Below, in pieces: positions 1 through 7,928 of a stretch of DNA of 64,000 bases. The notes under the pieces are model-generated. The model was not told the DNA's origin, ran no database searches, and worked only from the letters and a program-made list of their open reading frames with translations. This stretch comes from CAWBUW01 sp963792075 (lineage in GTDB: Bacteria > Chloroflexota > Anaerolineae > Anaerolineales > UBA4823): positions 1,674,001-1,738,000 of the forward strand of contig CAWBUW010000012.1 of NCBI GenBank assembly GCA_963792075.1. Direction: 5' to 3'. The first letter of the stretch is position 1. Each line of letters opens with the position of its first letter. The translations under genes were made by a program, and so were the position numbers.

Positions 1-613
1 GCATCACGCCCAGCGAATATAGATCGCTTTGCGGCACCGCTGAATTCGAACGGCGGGCCTGCTCGGGAGCGGTATAGTGCGCGGTGCCAAACGCCTCTCC
101 CAGGGAACCCTGGTTCGTATCGAGGGCCAGTCCAAAATCGGTCAGCACTACCCGGCCGTCTGAGGCTACCAGCACGTTGAGCGGTTTGACGTCCCGGTGG
201 ATCACTCCCTTTTGATGGGCGTAGTCGAGGGCGCTGGCGATGGCCCGCCCGTAGCGCAGCACGTCCGCAGCGGGCAATAGCTGGCCGCGAGTGGTCTGAT
301 CGAACAGGATTTGGGCCAGGGTTGTGCCGTCGATGTACTCCATCGCAAAATAATATAAACCGTCTACATCCCCGGCGTAATAGACCTGGACAATATGTTC
401 GTGCCGCCAGGTCGCCACGGCCTGCGCTTCCTGCACAAAGCGGGCTGTATAGGAGTCCTTGGCCCGGAAATGGGGGTCGATGACTTTTATCGCCACAGGA
501 CGGTTTAGCCGGACATCGGTAGCATAGTAAACCGTAGCCATACCACCCCGCCCGATCAGGCGTTCGATCCGGTAGTTGGCAAGCTGGCGTCCGATCAGAG
601 GGTCATTCGTCAT
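1..613 (-). CDS. Ser/Thr protein kinase, N-terminal part (runs off window)
   Basis: Hanks-type Ser/Thr kinase that phosphorylates protein substrates using ATP. Translation from the ATG at 613 gives a glycine-rich loop (IGRGGMATVYYA), the VAIKV lysine, the catalytic HRDVKPLN segment, the DFG magnesium motif and an APEQAR substrate-binding segment, all in canonical order within 204 residues. The rest of the kinase domain and any sensor or membrane part lie beyond position 1. The start codon overlaps the stop of the upstream gene (610-2814) as ATGA, so the two are probably translationally coupled and the kinase is the last visible gene of a minus-strand operon. The family is certain; its substrate is unknown. 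Confidence 0.93.
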   Translation of the reverse strand, partial: MTNDPLIGRQLANYRIERLIGRGGMATVYYATDVRLNRPVAIKVIDPHFRAKDSYTARFVQEAQAVATWRHEHIVQVYYAGDVDGLYYFAMEYIDGTTLAQILFDQTTRGQLLPAADVLRYGRAIASALDYAHQKGVIHRDVKPLNVLVASDGRVVLTDFGLALDTNQGSLGEAFGTAHYTAPEQARRSNSAVPQSDLYSLGVM

Positions 614-2814
614 CTAGAGCTTTCTCCTTTAGCCTGTGAGACGCGCGTCTGGCGGCTGGCTTGGGTGATCAGGTGCAGGTCGACCACGTAGCGGTTCAAC
701 CCCTCGGCATAAGCGTTGACATATTCTTGGGCGATGCGCTCGGCCAGCCCGGCTTGCCCAACCTGGACCAGCAGACCTACGTGCGGGCGGAAGTCGCGCA
801 GCGAGATACGCATAACGGCTGCAGCATCCGTAATGACTCCCCAGGCCAGGGTCTTTTTATCATTGTCGTCTTTGGCTGTGATAAAGCGCACCAGCGTACT
901 GGTGGGAGCTACATTGCCCACGTTTGAAAAGACCTCGCGGCCCTTAATGATGTCGTTGAGCATGTCGATCCGGGTGGGCACGGCCTCGAGCATGCGCTGA
1001 AGCGGCACAGGCAAATAGGCCAACATCTTGATCGCCCCCATGCTGGCCGTCTCGCCGGCCAGGGCAATCTCTTTCGCTCGGCTGAGCACGCTCCCAAACC
1101 CGGCCAGGCTGGCCAGGTACTCACGCTGCAAACGGTTGAATGTTTCATATAGGTTACTGCGCTCGCCTGCTGCACCCTGGTAGTCTGCCAGCGCGACCAT
1201 GGTCTGGCGGTGCAGTTCGAGCAGTTGCAGATCCTCCAACGGGATTTCAAAATTGAGCGGATAGAGCCGGTCGCGCGGCGAGCGCTGGCTGGCGTCGACG
1301 GGGATCAGCACAGACGGTGAAGCCGCGAGCTTGGTCAGGGCGTTCAGGGCGGCGGAAGCTGCCGCCTGGGTGGCAGTATTTGGCCCCGCCTGCAGGGCTT
1401 GCAGGTCAGCCAGCAGGGCCGAGTCTGGGCGATAAGTGACCGCGTGGATGGCGCGGTACAGCACCAGCAGATCGTTGACGGTCAGGTTGAGCAGGTCCGA
1501 GCGCTGCTTGAAGAGCTTGCGCAAGCGCAGAACCGCTTTGAGGTTGACTGCCTCCGTCTCAGCTCCAACTTCGATTGTTACCTGGGGGGCCGTGCGGGCA
1601 CGTTCCGCCGCGGCGGGTGAGAAGCCAAAGGTTAACTGCCGCGGCGGGCGGGGTCCAGGCAGTTGAGGCGGCAGCGAGTGCAGGTATACAGCCCATGATA
1701 GGGCTTCGTTGGTCATGATCTCGGCCAGGGCTGCACCGGTTGCCCCATCGAAGAAAATGTGGGATTGGTCGAAGAGGAAGGTCTCACCGGTGTCGAAAAT
1801 AGTCACGGGATGGTCCCCGATACCGCGCTCGGCCTGCCTTATGCGCGAAAGTGGCACAAGCTTTGGCACTTCGGGTGAGTGGGCCCAGCGCGGCTGGAAA
1901 TCGGAATTGATCAGGATCGGGGCCGTACGCAGCGCCTCTAGCGCCGCTTGGGTCGCCCCATCGAGCTTCGCCAGGATTGCAGGGAGAGCGGAGCGCTGGG
2001 TGCTGGCCAGTGGCGCCAACGGCGTCGCGTTGGACGCCGGTTTGTTCAGGATGGCTGCCGCCTGAGCCCGTACCACTTGTACGTCCGCCAGACCGCCAGG
2101 CCCGGTGACGGGTATCAAATAGTAAAATCCGTTCCCAATCACGCCGATGTGGGCCTGTTCCAACGTCAGCGGACAGTGGGTTTCACCATAAGGGCCGGGC
2201 TTCAAGTAAGCCAGGATGCTCATTTGGGATTGGTAAGCTGGCAGGCTGGCGGTTTCAGCCTCTGTTACCAGGGCGTGCCAGCGCCTGCGCACAGGCTGGG
2301 GCAAGCCGGTCAGAGCCTCCTGCATGAAGCGGTCAAACAGATCCCGGCGGTAAGCTGAATAGGTTTGGGCAGCGGCCTCAGGACCGCGCCTGTAAGGTCG
2401 GCGCGCTTCCCAATCGCGGTACAGGCGCGTCAGGCGAGCGCTGTCTTTTGGAGGCAGCGTGGGCTCGGCCGCGGCTGCTTGGGCTAACAAAGCCGTATGC
2501 ACACGCTCTCGCCATTCGTTCGCTAACAACTCGGGATACTGTGCCAGGGTGTAGATGGAAGCCATCAACCAGGCCGCCAACCGGTCGGAGCGCGCCAGGC
2601 GCAGCCCGTGAGCGCGCAGAAGCCCATCGAACCCGGCAGTTTCATTGGTGTGGCGGGCGGTGTCTTCGCGCAGGGCGTAGTCGACATAGAACTGCCAGAC
2701 GCCCTGGGGGAAAGCTGCATCCGGGTCTTTGCCCGCCAGCTTGAGAAGATTTTGGTAGCCCCAGATCACTGCAGCCGGGCCAGCGAAGACTGTCCCGTAA
2801 ACTGCCTTGTTCAT
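610..2814 (-). CDS. Uncharacterised 734-aa protein, possible CoA-dependent acyltransferase
   Basis: I do not recognise a named family with certainty. The protein is soluble-looking, with no signal peptide. Features seen: a segment AHIGVIGNGFYYLIPV (about 221-236), an LASTQR segment (269-274), and FDQSHIFFDGATG (348-360) with His352 and Asp356-Gly357 spaced as HxxxDG. That spacing matches the catalytic motif of the carnitine/choline acyltransferase and chloramphenicol acetyltransferase superfamily, and the order of the segments resembles carnitine acyltransferases. The acyltransferase role is inference. The gene overlaps both neighbours by ATGA (start at 2814 with the small gene, stop at 610 with the kinase), so it may be a partner or substrate of that kinase. 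Confidence 0.6.
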   Translation of the reverse strand: MNKAVYGTVFAGPAAVIWGYQNLLKLAGKDPDAAFPQGVWQFYVDYALREDTARHTNETAGFDGLLRAHGLRLARSDRLAAWLMASIYTLAQYPELLANEWRERVHTALLAQAAAAEPTLPPKDSARLTRLYRDWEARRPYRRGPEAAAQTYSAYRRDLFDRFMQEALTGLPQPVRRRWHALVTEAETASLPAYQSQMSILAYLKPGPYGETHCPLTLEQAHIGVIGNGFYYLIPVTGPGGLADVQVVRAQAAAILNKPASNATPLAPLASTQRSALPAILAKLDGATQAALEALRTAPILINSDFQPRWAHSPEVPKLVPLSRIRQAERGIGDHPVTIFDTGETFLFDQSHIFFDGATGAALAEIMTNEALSWAVYLHSLPPQLPGPRPPRQLTFGFSPAAAERARTAPQVTIEVGAETEAVNLKAVLRLRKLFKQRSDLLNLTVNDLLVLYRAIHAVTYRPDSALLADLQALQAGPNTATQAAASAALNALTKLAASPSVLIPVDASQRSPRDRLYPLNFEIPLEDLQLLELHRQTMVALADYQGAAGERSNLYETFNRLQREYLASLAGFGSVLSRAKEIALAGETASMGAIKMLAYLPVPLQRMLEAVPTRIDMLNDIIKGREVFSNVGNVAPTSTLVRFITAKDDNDKKTLAWGVITDAAAVMRISLRDFRPHVGLLVQVGQAGLAERIAQEYVNAYAEGLNRYVVDLHLITQASRQTRVSQAKGESSR

Positions 2815-3083
2815 AAATTGTTCCAGGCCGGTAAATAAGATCTGGATATCGCGGTGGACGACGGCAGGAGGGGGCAGCGCTCAGGCAGATGGATCAGTCC
2901 ATTGAGGATCACCCCGGGTACATTTCCGGCCGGGATCACCTCGGATACTGCTCGAACCACCGCTTCTACCTCAGGCAATGAAAGGCGTGACAGGTCGCGC
3001 ACGATCTCGTTGCTGGCGACCGTGCGCAGCATGGATGCTGTTTTGATGGATGCCTGGGCGTATGCTTGAGGAACATTGGACAT
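2811..3083 (-). CDS. Small conserved-looking hypothetical protein, 90 aa
   Basis: Ninety residues, no signal peptide, no metal motifs. The N-terminal two thirds looks helical (RDLSRLSLPEVEAVVRAVSE), followed by a Gly/Pro-containing segment. It is probably a real gene because it sits between two coding genes in the same direction. It starts 6 bases after the stop of the methyltransferase gene and its stop overlaps the ATG of the 734-aa gene by four bases. No function can be assigned. Co-expression with the acyltransferase-like protein and the kinase suggests an accessory role. Confidence 0.6.
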   Translation of the reverse strand: MSNVPQAYAQASIKTASMLRTVASNEIVRDLSRLSLPEVEAVVRAVSEVIPAGNVPGVILNGLIHLPERCPLLPSSTAISRSYLPAWNNL

Positions 3084-3089
3084 GGCTAA

Positions 3090-3818
3090 TTATATCTTTT
3101 CCACAACCCATACATGGGAAAGCCCCAGGCCGCGCAGGGGAGTTTTCTCCAACCCCAGCAGCAGACTGCGCAGCAGCTGCCCGGGAGCAGGGTAGCGCGC
3201 GATGATATTGTCATACGCGCCGAAGATCACCGTGTGTTGGAGGGTGCGCGCTGGCAGGCCGGCGAAGAGCTTTTCCAGGTCTCCGCGGCTGTAAACGCGC
3301 ACGTGCGGCGCCAGTTGGTTGCGCAGGCTGCGCGGCAGGTAGTTCACCAGGGGAATATTGCCAAAGCGATAGCGCCCACGCCAGTAGATGCCGTGTGTTT
3401 CGAAGGGGTAGCCGCGGTTCGGTACGAAGAGCACCAGACGTCCACCTGGGCGCAGTGTACGCATGATCTCGCTCACAGCCAGGCGATCATCGCGCACATG
3501 CTCCAGCACCTCGTGGCTCAGGATCAAGTCAAACGAATTGTCGGGGAAGGGTAGGTGCTCTCCGGCCGCGCTCAAGATCAGCGGCGAGCTCTGGTGGGCC
3601 TCCGCAGCCCGTGCTTGTTCATACTCCAATCCAAAGACACGCCCACCGTAAGCCGCCAGGTGCTTGACATACATGCCTACCCCACAGCCATTGTCCAGCA
3701 CATCCCCGTGTAGGCGCTGCTCTCCGGCTGCCGCGATCATCTCCAGCCGCCGCTGTTGGCCGGCACGCCAAACATAGGATGGCTCGCCGCAACGAGCGGC
3801 TTTTTCAAGGTCGCGCAC
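3090..3818 (-). CDS. Class I SAM-dependent methyltransferase
   Basis: Methyltransf_11-type Rossmann methyltransferase, 242 aa. The SAM-binding motif I is DNGCGVGMYVKHLA (about 42-55), followed by the acidic GLEYE end of strand 2, SAAGEHLPFPDNSFDLIL as motif II/III, and HEVLEHVRD with RPGGRLVLFVPN as the post motifs. The substrate is not evident. This subfamily includes methylases of lipids, quinones and glycan precursors. It lies three bases downstream of ubiE, but it lacks UbiE signatures and is a separate enzyme. Nothing appears missing from the fold. Confidence 0.85.
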   Translation of the reverse strand: MRDLEKAARCGEPSYVWRAGQQRRLEMIAAAGEQRLHGDVLDNGCGVGMYVKHLAAYGGRVFGLEYEQARAAEAHQSSPLILSAAGEHLPFPDNSFDLILSHEVLEHVRDDRLAVSEIMRTLRPGGRLVLFVPNRGYPFETHGIYWRGRYRFGNIPLVNYLPRSLRNQLAPHVRVYSRGDLEKLFAGLPARTLQHTVIFGAYDNIIARYPAPGQLLRSLLLGLEKTPLRGLGLSHVWVVEKI

Positions 3819-3821
3819 TTC

Positions 3822-4547
3822 TCAGGCCTCTTTCTTTCCCCAGTGGATGGCGATGGTGCCAAACATCAACCGGCGGAATCCGACCTGCTCAAAGCCCACT
3901 TCCTGAAGCCGGCTGGCCAACTGTTCTGCAGTGAGGAAACTCTGGGTAGAGTCTGGTAAATAATTATAAGCATCTCCCTGGCCCGTGATCAGGCGTCCCA
4001 GCGTTGGAATGACGTACTTCAAGTGTATCTGGATCAAGGGGGTGAATAGATTTTGGGTCGGGCGGGTCGTATCCAGGATAACGATCCGGCCGCCGGGCTG
4101 CAATACGCGCCGCTGCTCGTGCAGCGCCTGGCGAACGTCGCTGACATTGCGCATCAGGAATCCGGAGACCACGGCCTCAAAAGCCCGGTCTTGAAAGGGG
4201 AGGTGGAGCGCGTCTGCTGCAGACCAGGCAGGGAAAGCCTGCGCTGCGCCCTGTTGGCGCTGCTGGCCGAGGCGCATCATTGCCAGCGTGAAATCGGCAG
4301 CAACCGGCCGGCAGTCTGGGAACTGGCGCAGCGCTTCACGTGCGATATCTCCTGTGCCGGTTCCCAGGTCCAAGATCTGGCCTCGCGGGGTAAGAGCCGT
4401 TCGCCTGATTACCTCTCGTCGCCAGCGCACATCTTGCCCCGCTGTCATCAGCCGGTTCATCAGGTCATAATTTTTGGCAATGCGCGCGAACATATCTTGC
4501 ACATAAACTGCCCGCTCGCGTCCGGTCAGTTGGCTTGGTTGACTCAT
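3822..4547 (-). CDS. ubiE: Demethylmenaquinone/2-methoxy-benzoquinol methyltransferase UbiE/MenG
   Basis: C-methyltransferase for the last step of menaquinone (or ubiquinone) synthesis, using SAM. The UbiE signatures are visible: YDLMNRLMTAGQDVRWRR near the N-terminus, the SAM motif ILDLGTGTGDIA, AADALHLPFQDRAFEAVVSGFLMRN in the middle (family NVxD-type segment) and YLPDSTQSFLTAEQLASRL in the C-terminal part. Length 241 aa is normal. Its ATG at 4547 overlaps the stop of the MFS gene (4544) as ATGA. Menaquinone is the likely product in an organism of this type, which fits the quinol-linked respiratory operon at 34-43 kb. Confidence 0.9.
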   Translation of the reverse strand: MSQPSQLTGRERAVYVQDMFARIAKNYDLMNRLMTAGQDVRWRREVIRRTALTPRGQILDLGTGTGDIAREALRQFPDCRPVAADFTLAMMRLGQQRQQGAAQAFPAWSAADALHLPFQDRAFEAVVSGFLMRNVSDVRQALHEQRRVLQPGGRIVILDTTRPTQNLFTPLIQIHLKYVIPTLGRLITGQGDAYNYLPDSTQSFLTAEQLASRLQEVGFEQVGFRRLMFGTIAIHWGKKEA

Positions 4548-6531
4548 TCGCTGGCGTTCTCCAATAACAGGGCATCTTCTTCTCTGGCAATTCGCTGCCC
4601 TTCCTTAATATTCACCCGGGTCAACAACAACCCACCCACGAAGAAGAATACCACTACACCCAGGATTCCCGGACGGCTGCTATCATACAAAAGCGCTGAT
4701 ATGGCAAACAGGGCCGGCCCCAGGAGTGCTGTGAATTTTTCCATGATCGAGAACAGGCCAAAGAACTCGCCACTCTTCGATGCTGGAGACATGCCGGCGA
4801 ACAGGCTGCGGCTGAGTGCCTGGCTGCCGCCTTGCACCGTAGCGACCATCCAGGCCAGGAACCAGTATTCTACTGCCGAGTCCAGGAAGAAAGCCCACAC
4901 TGACAATGCTGAATAGACCAGCAGCGCCAGGAGCAGGCTGTTCCGGGTATCCAACCGGTATACGAAGCGGCTGAATACGGGGCCTGCCAACAAGAAGGCC
5001 AGGCCCACTGTTAATAGTTGATTGAAGACCACGGCCGCAAAAATGATCAGCAGGTTGCTTTTGCGTTCTGGTGGCAGCACTTCCAGGCCAGCCATTGCCA
5101 TACGCTGGTTCTGGCTGTCGGGATTGCGCTGGCTGCTAATCGTGAGGGTCAGGATGTGTTCGCCGGGATTCGGGCGCGCAGAGTTGTGACCATGCCGAAG
5201 CGTTCGGTATCCCGGTAGGCGTCGATCGTGACAATCTTACCATCTTTGTCCACTAATGGCTGCCCATCCATCAATACATCCCAGATGCCGTAATCCGGAC
5301 CGGTGGAATAGACCACCTCGACCCGCTGGCCGTTAAAGGGAATGGAGATCTGATCGCCGCTGGTCTGGCTAAGCTGGTAATCCTCTGCCGTTTTCTCGCC
5401 GGGCAAAGGGGGTACCGACTCGGTCTTCCAGGCTCCCTGGTAGCTTAGCAGTGCCTGGTTCGCCAGGTAGTTTCCCTGGCCCAATGCGGTAGTTGTGGCG
5501 GTATAAGCAGGTTGAGAGATGCCAGTCACGTTCGCGGGCAGCAGCAGCCGCCCGCCGATGCCAAACAGCGGCAGCGTGATGATGTTGAGCACGATCAGAG
5601 CCATAAAGAACGGCCTCCGCTTCTCGTTAGCGGAGGGCAGTCGTCCAAAGACCAGGCTGTATGGGATGCCCACAAACTGCACCAGGGCCAATGCCAGGAT
5701 CAATTCCGTCGATCCAAACCCCAGCTCGGCGCCATAGATAGTGGCCATGTCAATGATCGTTCCTATCCCATCTATATAAATGAGGTAAGCGATCAGGAAC
5801 TTGAAGAGTTCACTGTATTGTCGTACGTTCTTGAAAGTTTCATACAACCTGCCCAGGCTGATGCCCAGCACGTTCTGTCCAGGTTCTAGTTTTGCGGTTG
5901 CAGAAGGAGGTTCGGGAACCTGCCGGAAGATAGGGATGGAAAAGACGGCCCACCAGATGGCTACACTGAGAAAGGACAGCCGCGCCCCCCAGGCACCTGG
6001 CAGCATGAAAATCATCGCTACATTGATTACCAGCAGCAGCCCGCCCCCCAGGTACCCGACCGCAAACCCGCGTGCCGAAACCATATCCTGGTCTTCTGAA
6101 CGGGCGACGTGCGGAAGCAGTGCATCATAAAAGACGATTGAACCGTTGAAACCAATCCGCCCGAGCACGAACAGAATGGAGGCAAGCTTCCAATCGCCAG
6201 TCTTGACCAGGACCAACAAGCCAGTGGCGACAACTCCTATACCTACAAAGATAGATAAGAAAGCCTTTTTGCCCCGCATCACATCCGAGATGGTGCCCAG
6301 AATAGGGGACAGAATGGCAATGATCAGTGTGGAGACAATCAGGCCATAGCTCCAATAGGCTGTTGCAGTAGCCTGGCTGGGTAGTGTCGCTCCGGCTACC
6401 TGGCTGTAATACACCGGCAGCACGGCTGCCAGGATAGTGGTCGCAAACGCCGAGTTAGCCCAGTCATACATGGTCCAGGCCCAGATACGACGCTTGTATT
6501 CCTTTTCATTCAGTCCGTTCAGGTTGGTCAT
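4544..6531 (-). pseudogene. MFS transporter (UMF1/Atg22-like) with inserted beta domain, frameshifted
   Basis: Reading from ATG 6531 gives 460 residues, then the frame closes. The downstream frame continues the same protein to 4544. One extra base in the GGG run at 5172-5174 (plus strand) rejoins them as LRAPNPGEHILTLT, giving 662 aa. The N-terminus MYDWANSAFATTI is the UMF1/Atg22 hallmark. About nine membrane segments occur before residue 330 and about five after residue 490. Between them lies about 155 residues of polar, beta-rich sequence (VEVVYSTGPDYGIWDVLMDG, then GEHILTLTI) resembling galactose-binding or CBM jelly-roll domains, which is unusual in this family. Because the lost base is in a homopolymer, a sequencing error is as likely as a true pseudogene. 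Confidence 0.8.
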
Positions 6532-6582
6532 GCTGCCTCCTCACAAGTTGTGTCGATTATAGTACAGGTTACATCTAAAATG

Positions 6583-6611
6583 TTGACGTTATCACTCGCC
6601 CGTGCTATCAT
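6583..6611 (+). promoter_or_regulatory. Sigma70-type promoter for the yacL-cysS leader
   Basis: TTGACG (6583-6588), a 17-base spacer and TATCAT (6606-6611). The start of transcription would be near 6618, leaving a leader of about 185 bases before the ATG at 6804. The leader contains the structured element described next. Confidence 0.7.
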
Positions 6612-6648
6612 TAAAATAGATAAAAGGGATTATTCCCAATATAACAAA

Positions 6649-6757
6649 CCTGCGCGTTTCACTTTTCTGTTTGCTTCCAAGTTGTTTGGAACACTTGTAG
6701 CAATTATCGCATTATTCTAGCTGTAAGGTGGCTTGGAAAGCAAAATTGGAACGCAGG
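6649..6757 (+). ncRNA. Structured 5' leader, candidate attenuator/riboswitch
   Basis: Three nested helices can be drawn. P1: CCTGCG...TT (6649-6658) with AACGCAGG (6750-6757). P2: TTTGCTTCCAAG (6670-6681) with CTTGGAAAGCAAA (6732-6744), twelve pairs with one bulged A. P3: CACTTGTAGC (6692-6701) with GCTGTAAGGTG (6720-6730), with two wobbles and a bulge. The 3' strand of P1 is also the 5' strand of the terminator hairpin 6750-6772, so P1 and the terminator exclude each other. This is the usual logic of a transcriptional attenuator. TTGGAACGCAGG loosely recalls a T-box core, but no specifier stem was recognised. The ligand or trigger is unknown. Confidence 0.55.
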
Positions 6758-6772
6758 CTAACTGCGTTTTTT
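6750..6772 (+). terminator. Intrinsic terminator inside the yacL leader
   Basis: AACGCAG (6750-6756), loop GCTAA, CTGCGTT (6762-6768), with a run of six T from 6767 to 6772. It sits 31 bases upstream of the yacL start and downstream of a good promoter, so it can only act as a conditional (attenuating) terminator. Confidence 0.7.
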
Positions 6773-6803
6773 CTCTTTAAGTAAAGGGTAAGAGGAGATA
6801 TTC

Positions 6804-7883
6804 ATGACTGGAGAATTAGTCAGCCGTTTGATTGGTATGGTGGTCGTCGCGATATTGGGCGGTTACATAGGGGCAGCCTGGGCTCAGCAAACCGGCGCAG
6901 TAGTACCGATCTATGTTATTCTTCTTGGCTCAACGGGTGCATTGGCGGGCGCGATCTTGACTCCGTTATTGACCATTCGTCCGGTGCGGAGAATCCGGAA
7001 AGCCCTGGTGCAGCTTTCAGCCCAAACGCTGCTTTCAGGCTTAGTAGGAATGCTAGTTGGCCTGGCTATTGCTGCGCTGCTCACTTTTCCGCTTTCTCTC
7101 TTGCCCAGCCCGTTCGGAGAAGTGCTGCCTTTTGTGGCCGTGCTGATCTTTGCCTATTTTGGCATTGCGATCTTTGTGATGCGCCAGAATGATCTGTTCT
7201 CATTGTGGCGTAACATGTCTGCCCGAGAGCCGGATGAAGAAAGTACGCGGGGAGGCTTGGCTTCAGGCGTCGCCGCCAGTGGAGCCAGCCGCACGATTCT
7301 ATTGGATACGAGTGTGATCATCGATGGCCGGATCGCGGATATTGCGCGCACCGGTTTTCTCTCTGGCGCGCTCTTGATCCCGCGCTTCGTGCTCAACGAG
7401 CTGCAATACATTGCTGACTCTTCGGATGGTCTGCGCCGCCAGCGTGGACGCCGCGGTATGGAAGTTCTCTCGCAGCTCCAGAAGGATACGGCAATCCCTG
7501 TGCGCATTAGTGATATCAACGTGGAAGATGTGCGTGAAGTAGACGATAAGCTGGTGGTGCTCGCCCGCCAGTTGCGCTGTCCTATCCTGACAAATGACTA
7601 TAACCTGAACCGGATTGCCGAATTGCAGGGTGTTGTAGTTTTGAATGTCAATGAGCTGGCAAATGCCGTCAAACTGGTCTTTTTGCCGGGAGAAAACCTC
7701 GAAGTCAATATTATCCAGGAAGGTAAGGAGAGTGGGCAGGGCGTGGGCTACCTGGATGATGGCACCATGGTTGTCGTTGAAGATGGGCGCAATTATCTGG
7801 ATCGCCATGTCCCGGTGGTTGTGACCAAGGTGTTGCAAACCGCCGCAGGGCGGATGATTTTTGCCCGGCCGGAAAAATCATAA
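6804..7883 (+). CDS. PIN-TRAM membrane protein (YacL family)
   Basis: 359 aa. Four predicted transmembrane segments fill residues 1-130 (for example LVSRLIGMVVVAILGGYIGA and FVAVLIFAYFGIAIFV). A PIN nuclease domain spans about 168-290, with acidic residues at LLDTSVIIDGR, the central LNELQ and VDDKLVVLAR, and LTNDYNLN. A C-terminal TRAM RNA-binding domain (GKESGQGVGYLDDGTMVVVEDG) follows. Bacillus YacL has this same architecture and is taken to be a membrane-attached RNase-like protein of unknown target. It is followed by cysS 45 bases downstream. The start ATG is preceded by AGAGGAG. Expression appears controlled by the upstream attenuator. Confidence 0.9.
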   Translation: MTGELVSRLIGMVVVAILGGYIGAAWAQQTGAVVPIYVILLGSTGALAGAILTPLLTIRPVRRIRKALVQLSAQTLLSGLVGMLVGLAIAALLTFPLSLLPSPFGEVLPFVAVLIFAYFGIAIFVMRQNDLFSLWRNMSAREPDEESTRGGLASGVAASGASRTILLDTSVIIDGRIADIARTGFLSGALLIPRFVLNELQYIADSSDGLRRQRGRRGMEVLSQLQKDTAIPVRISDINVEDVREVDDKLVVLARQLRCPILTNDYNLNRIAELQGVVVLNVNELANAVKLVFLPGENLEVNIIQEGKESGQGVGYLDDGTMVVVEDGRNYLDRHVPVVVTKVLQTAAGRMIFARPEKS

Positions 7884-7928
7884 GAACCTATCCGGAAATA
7901 ACGGCCAACCCCCGAAGTGGAGTAAGTG

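Noticed and set aside
5101..5101. The C-terminal MFS fragment (4544-5101) as an independent transporter
   Set aside because: It has only about five helices, no start signal and continues the upstream domain in a shifted frame.
6649..6772. A canonical T-box riboswitch
   Set aside because: Only a partial match to the T-box core (TTGGAACGCAGG) is present, with no recognisable stem I or specifier loop.
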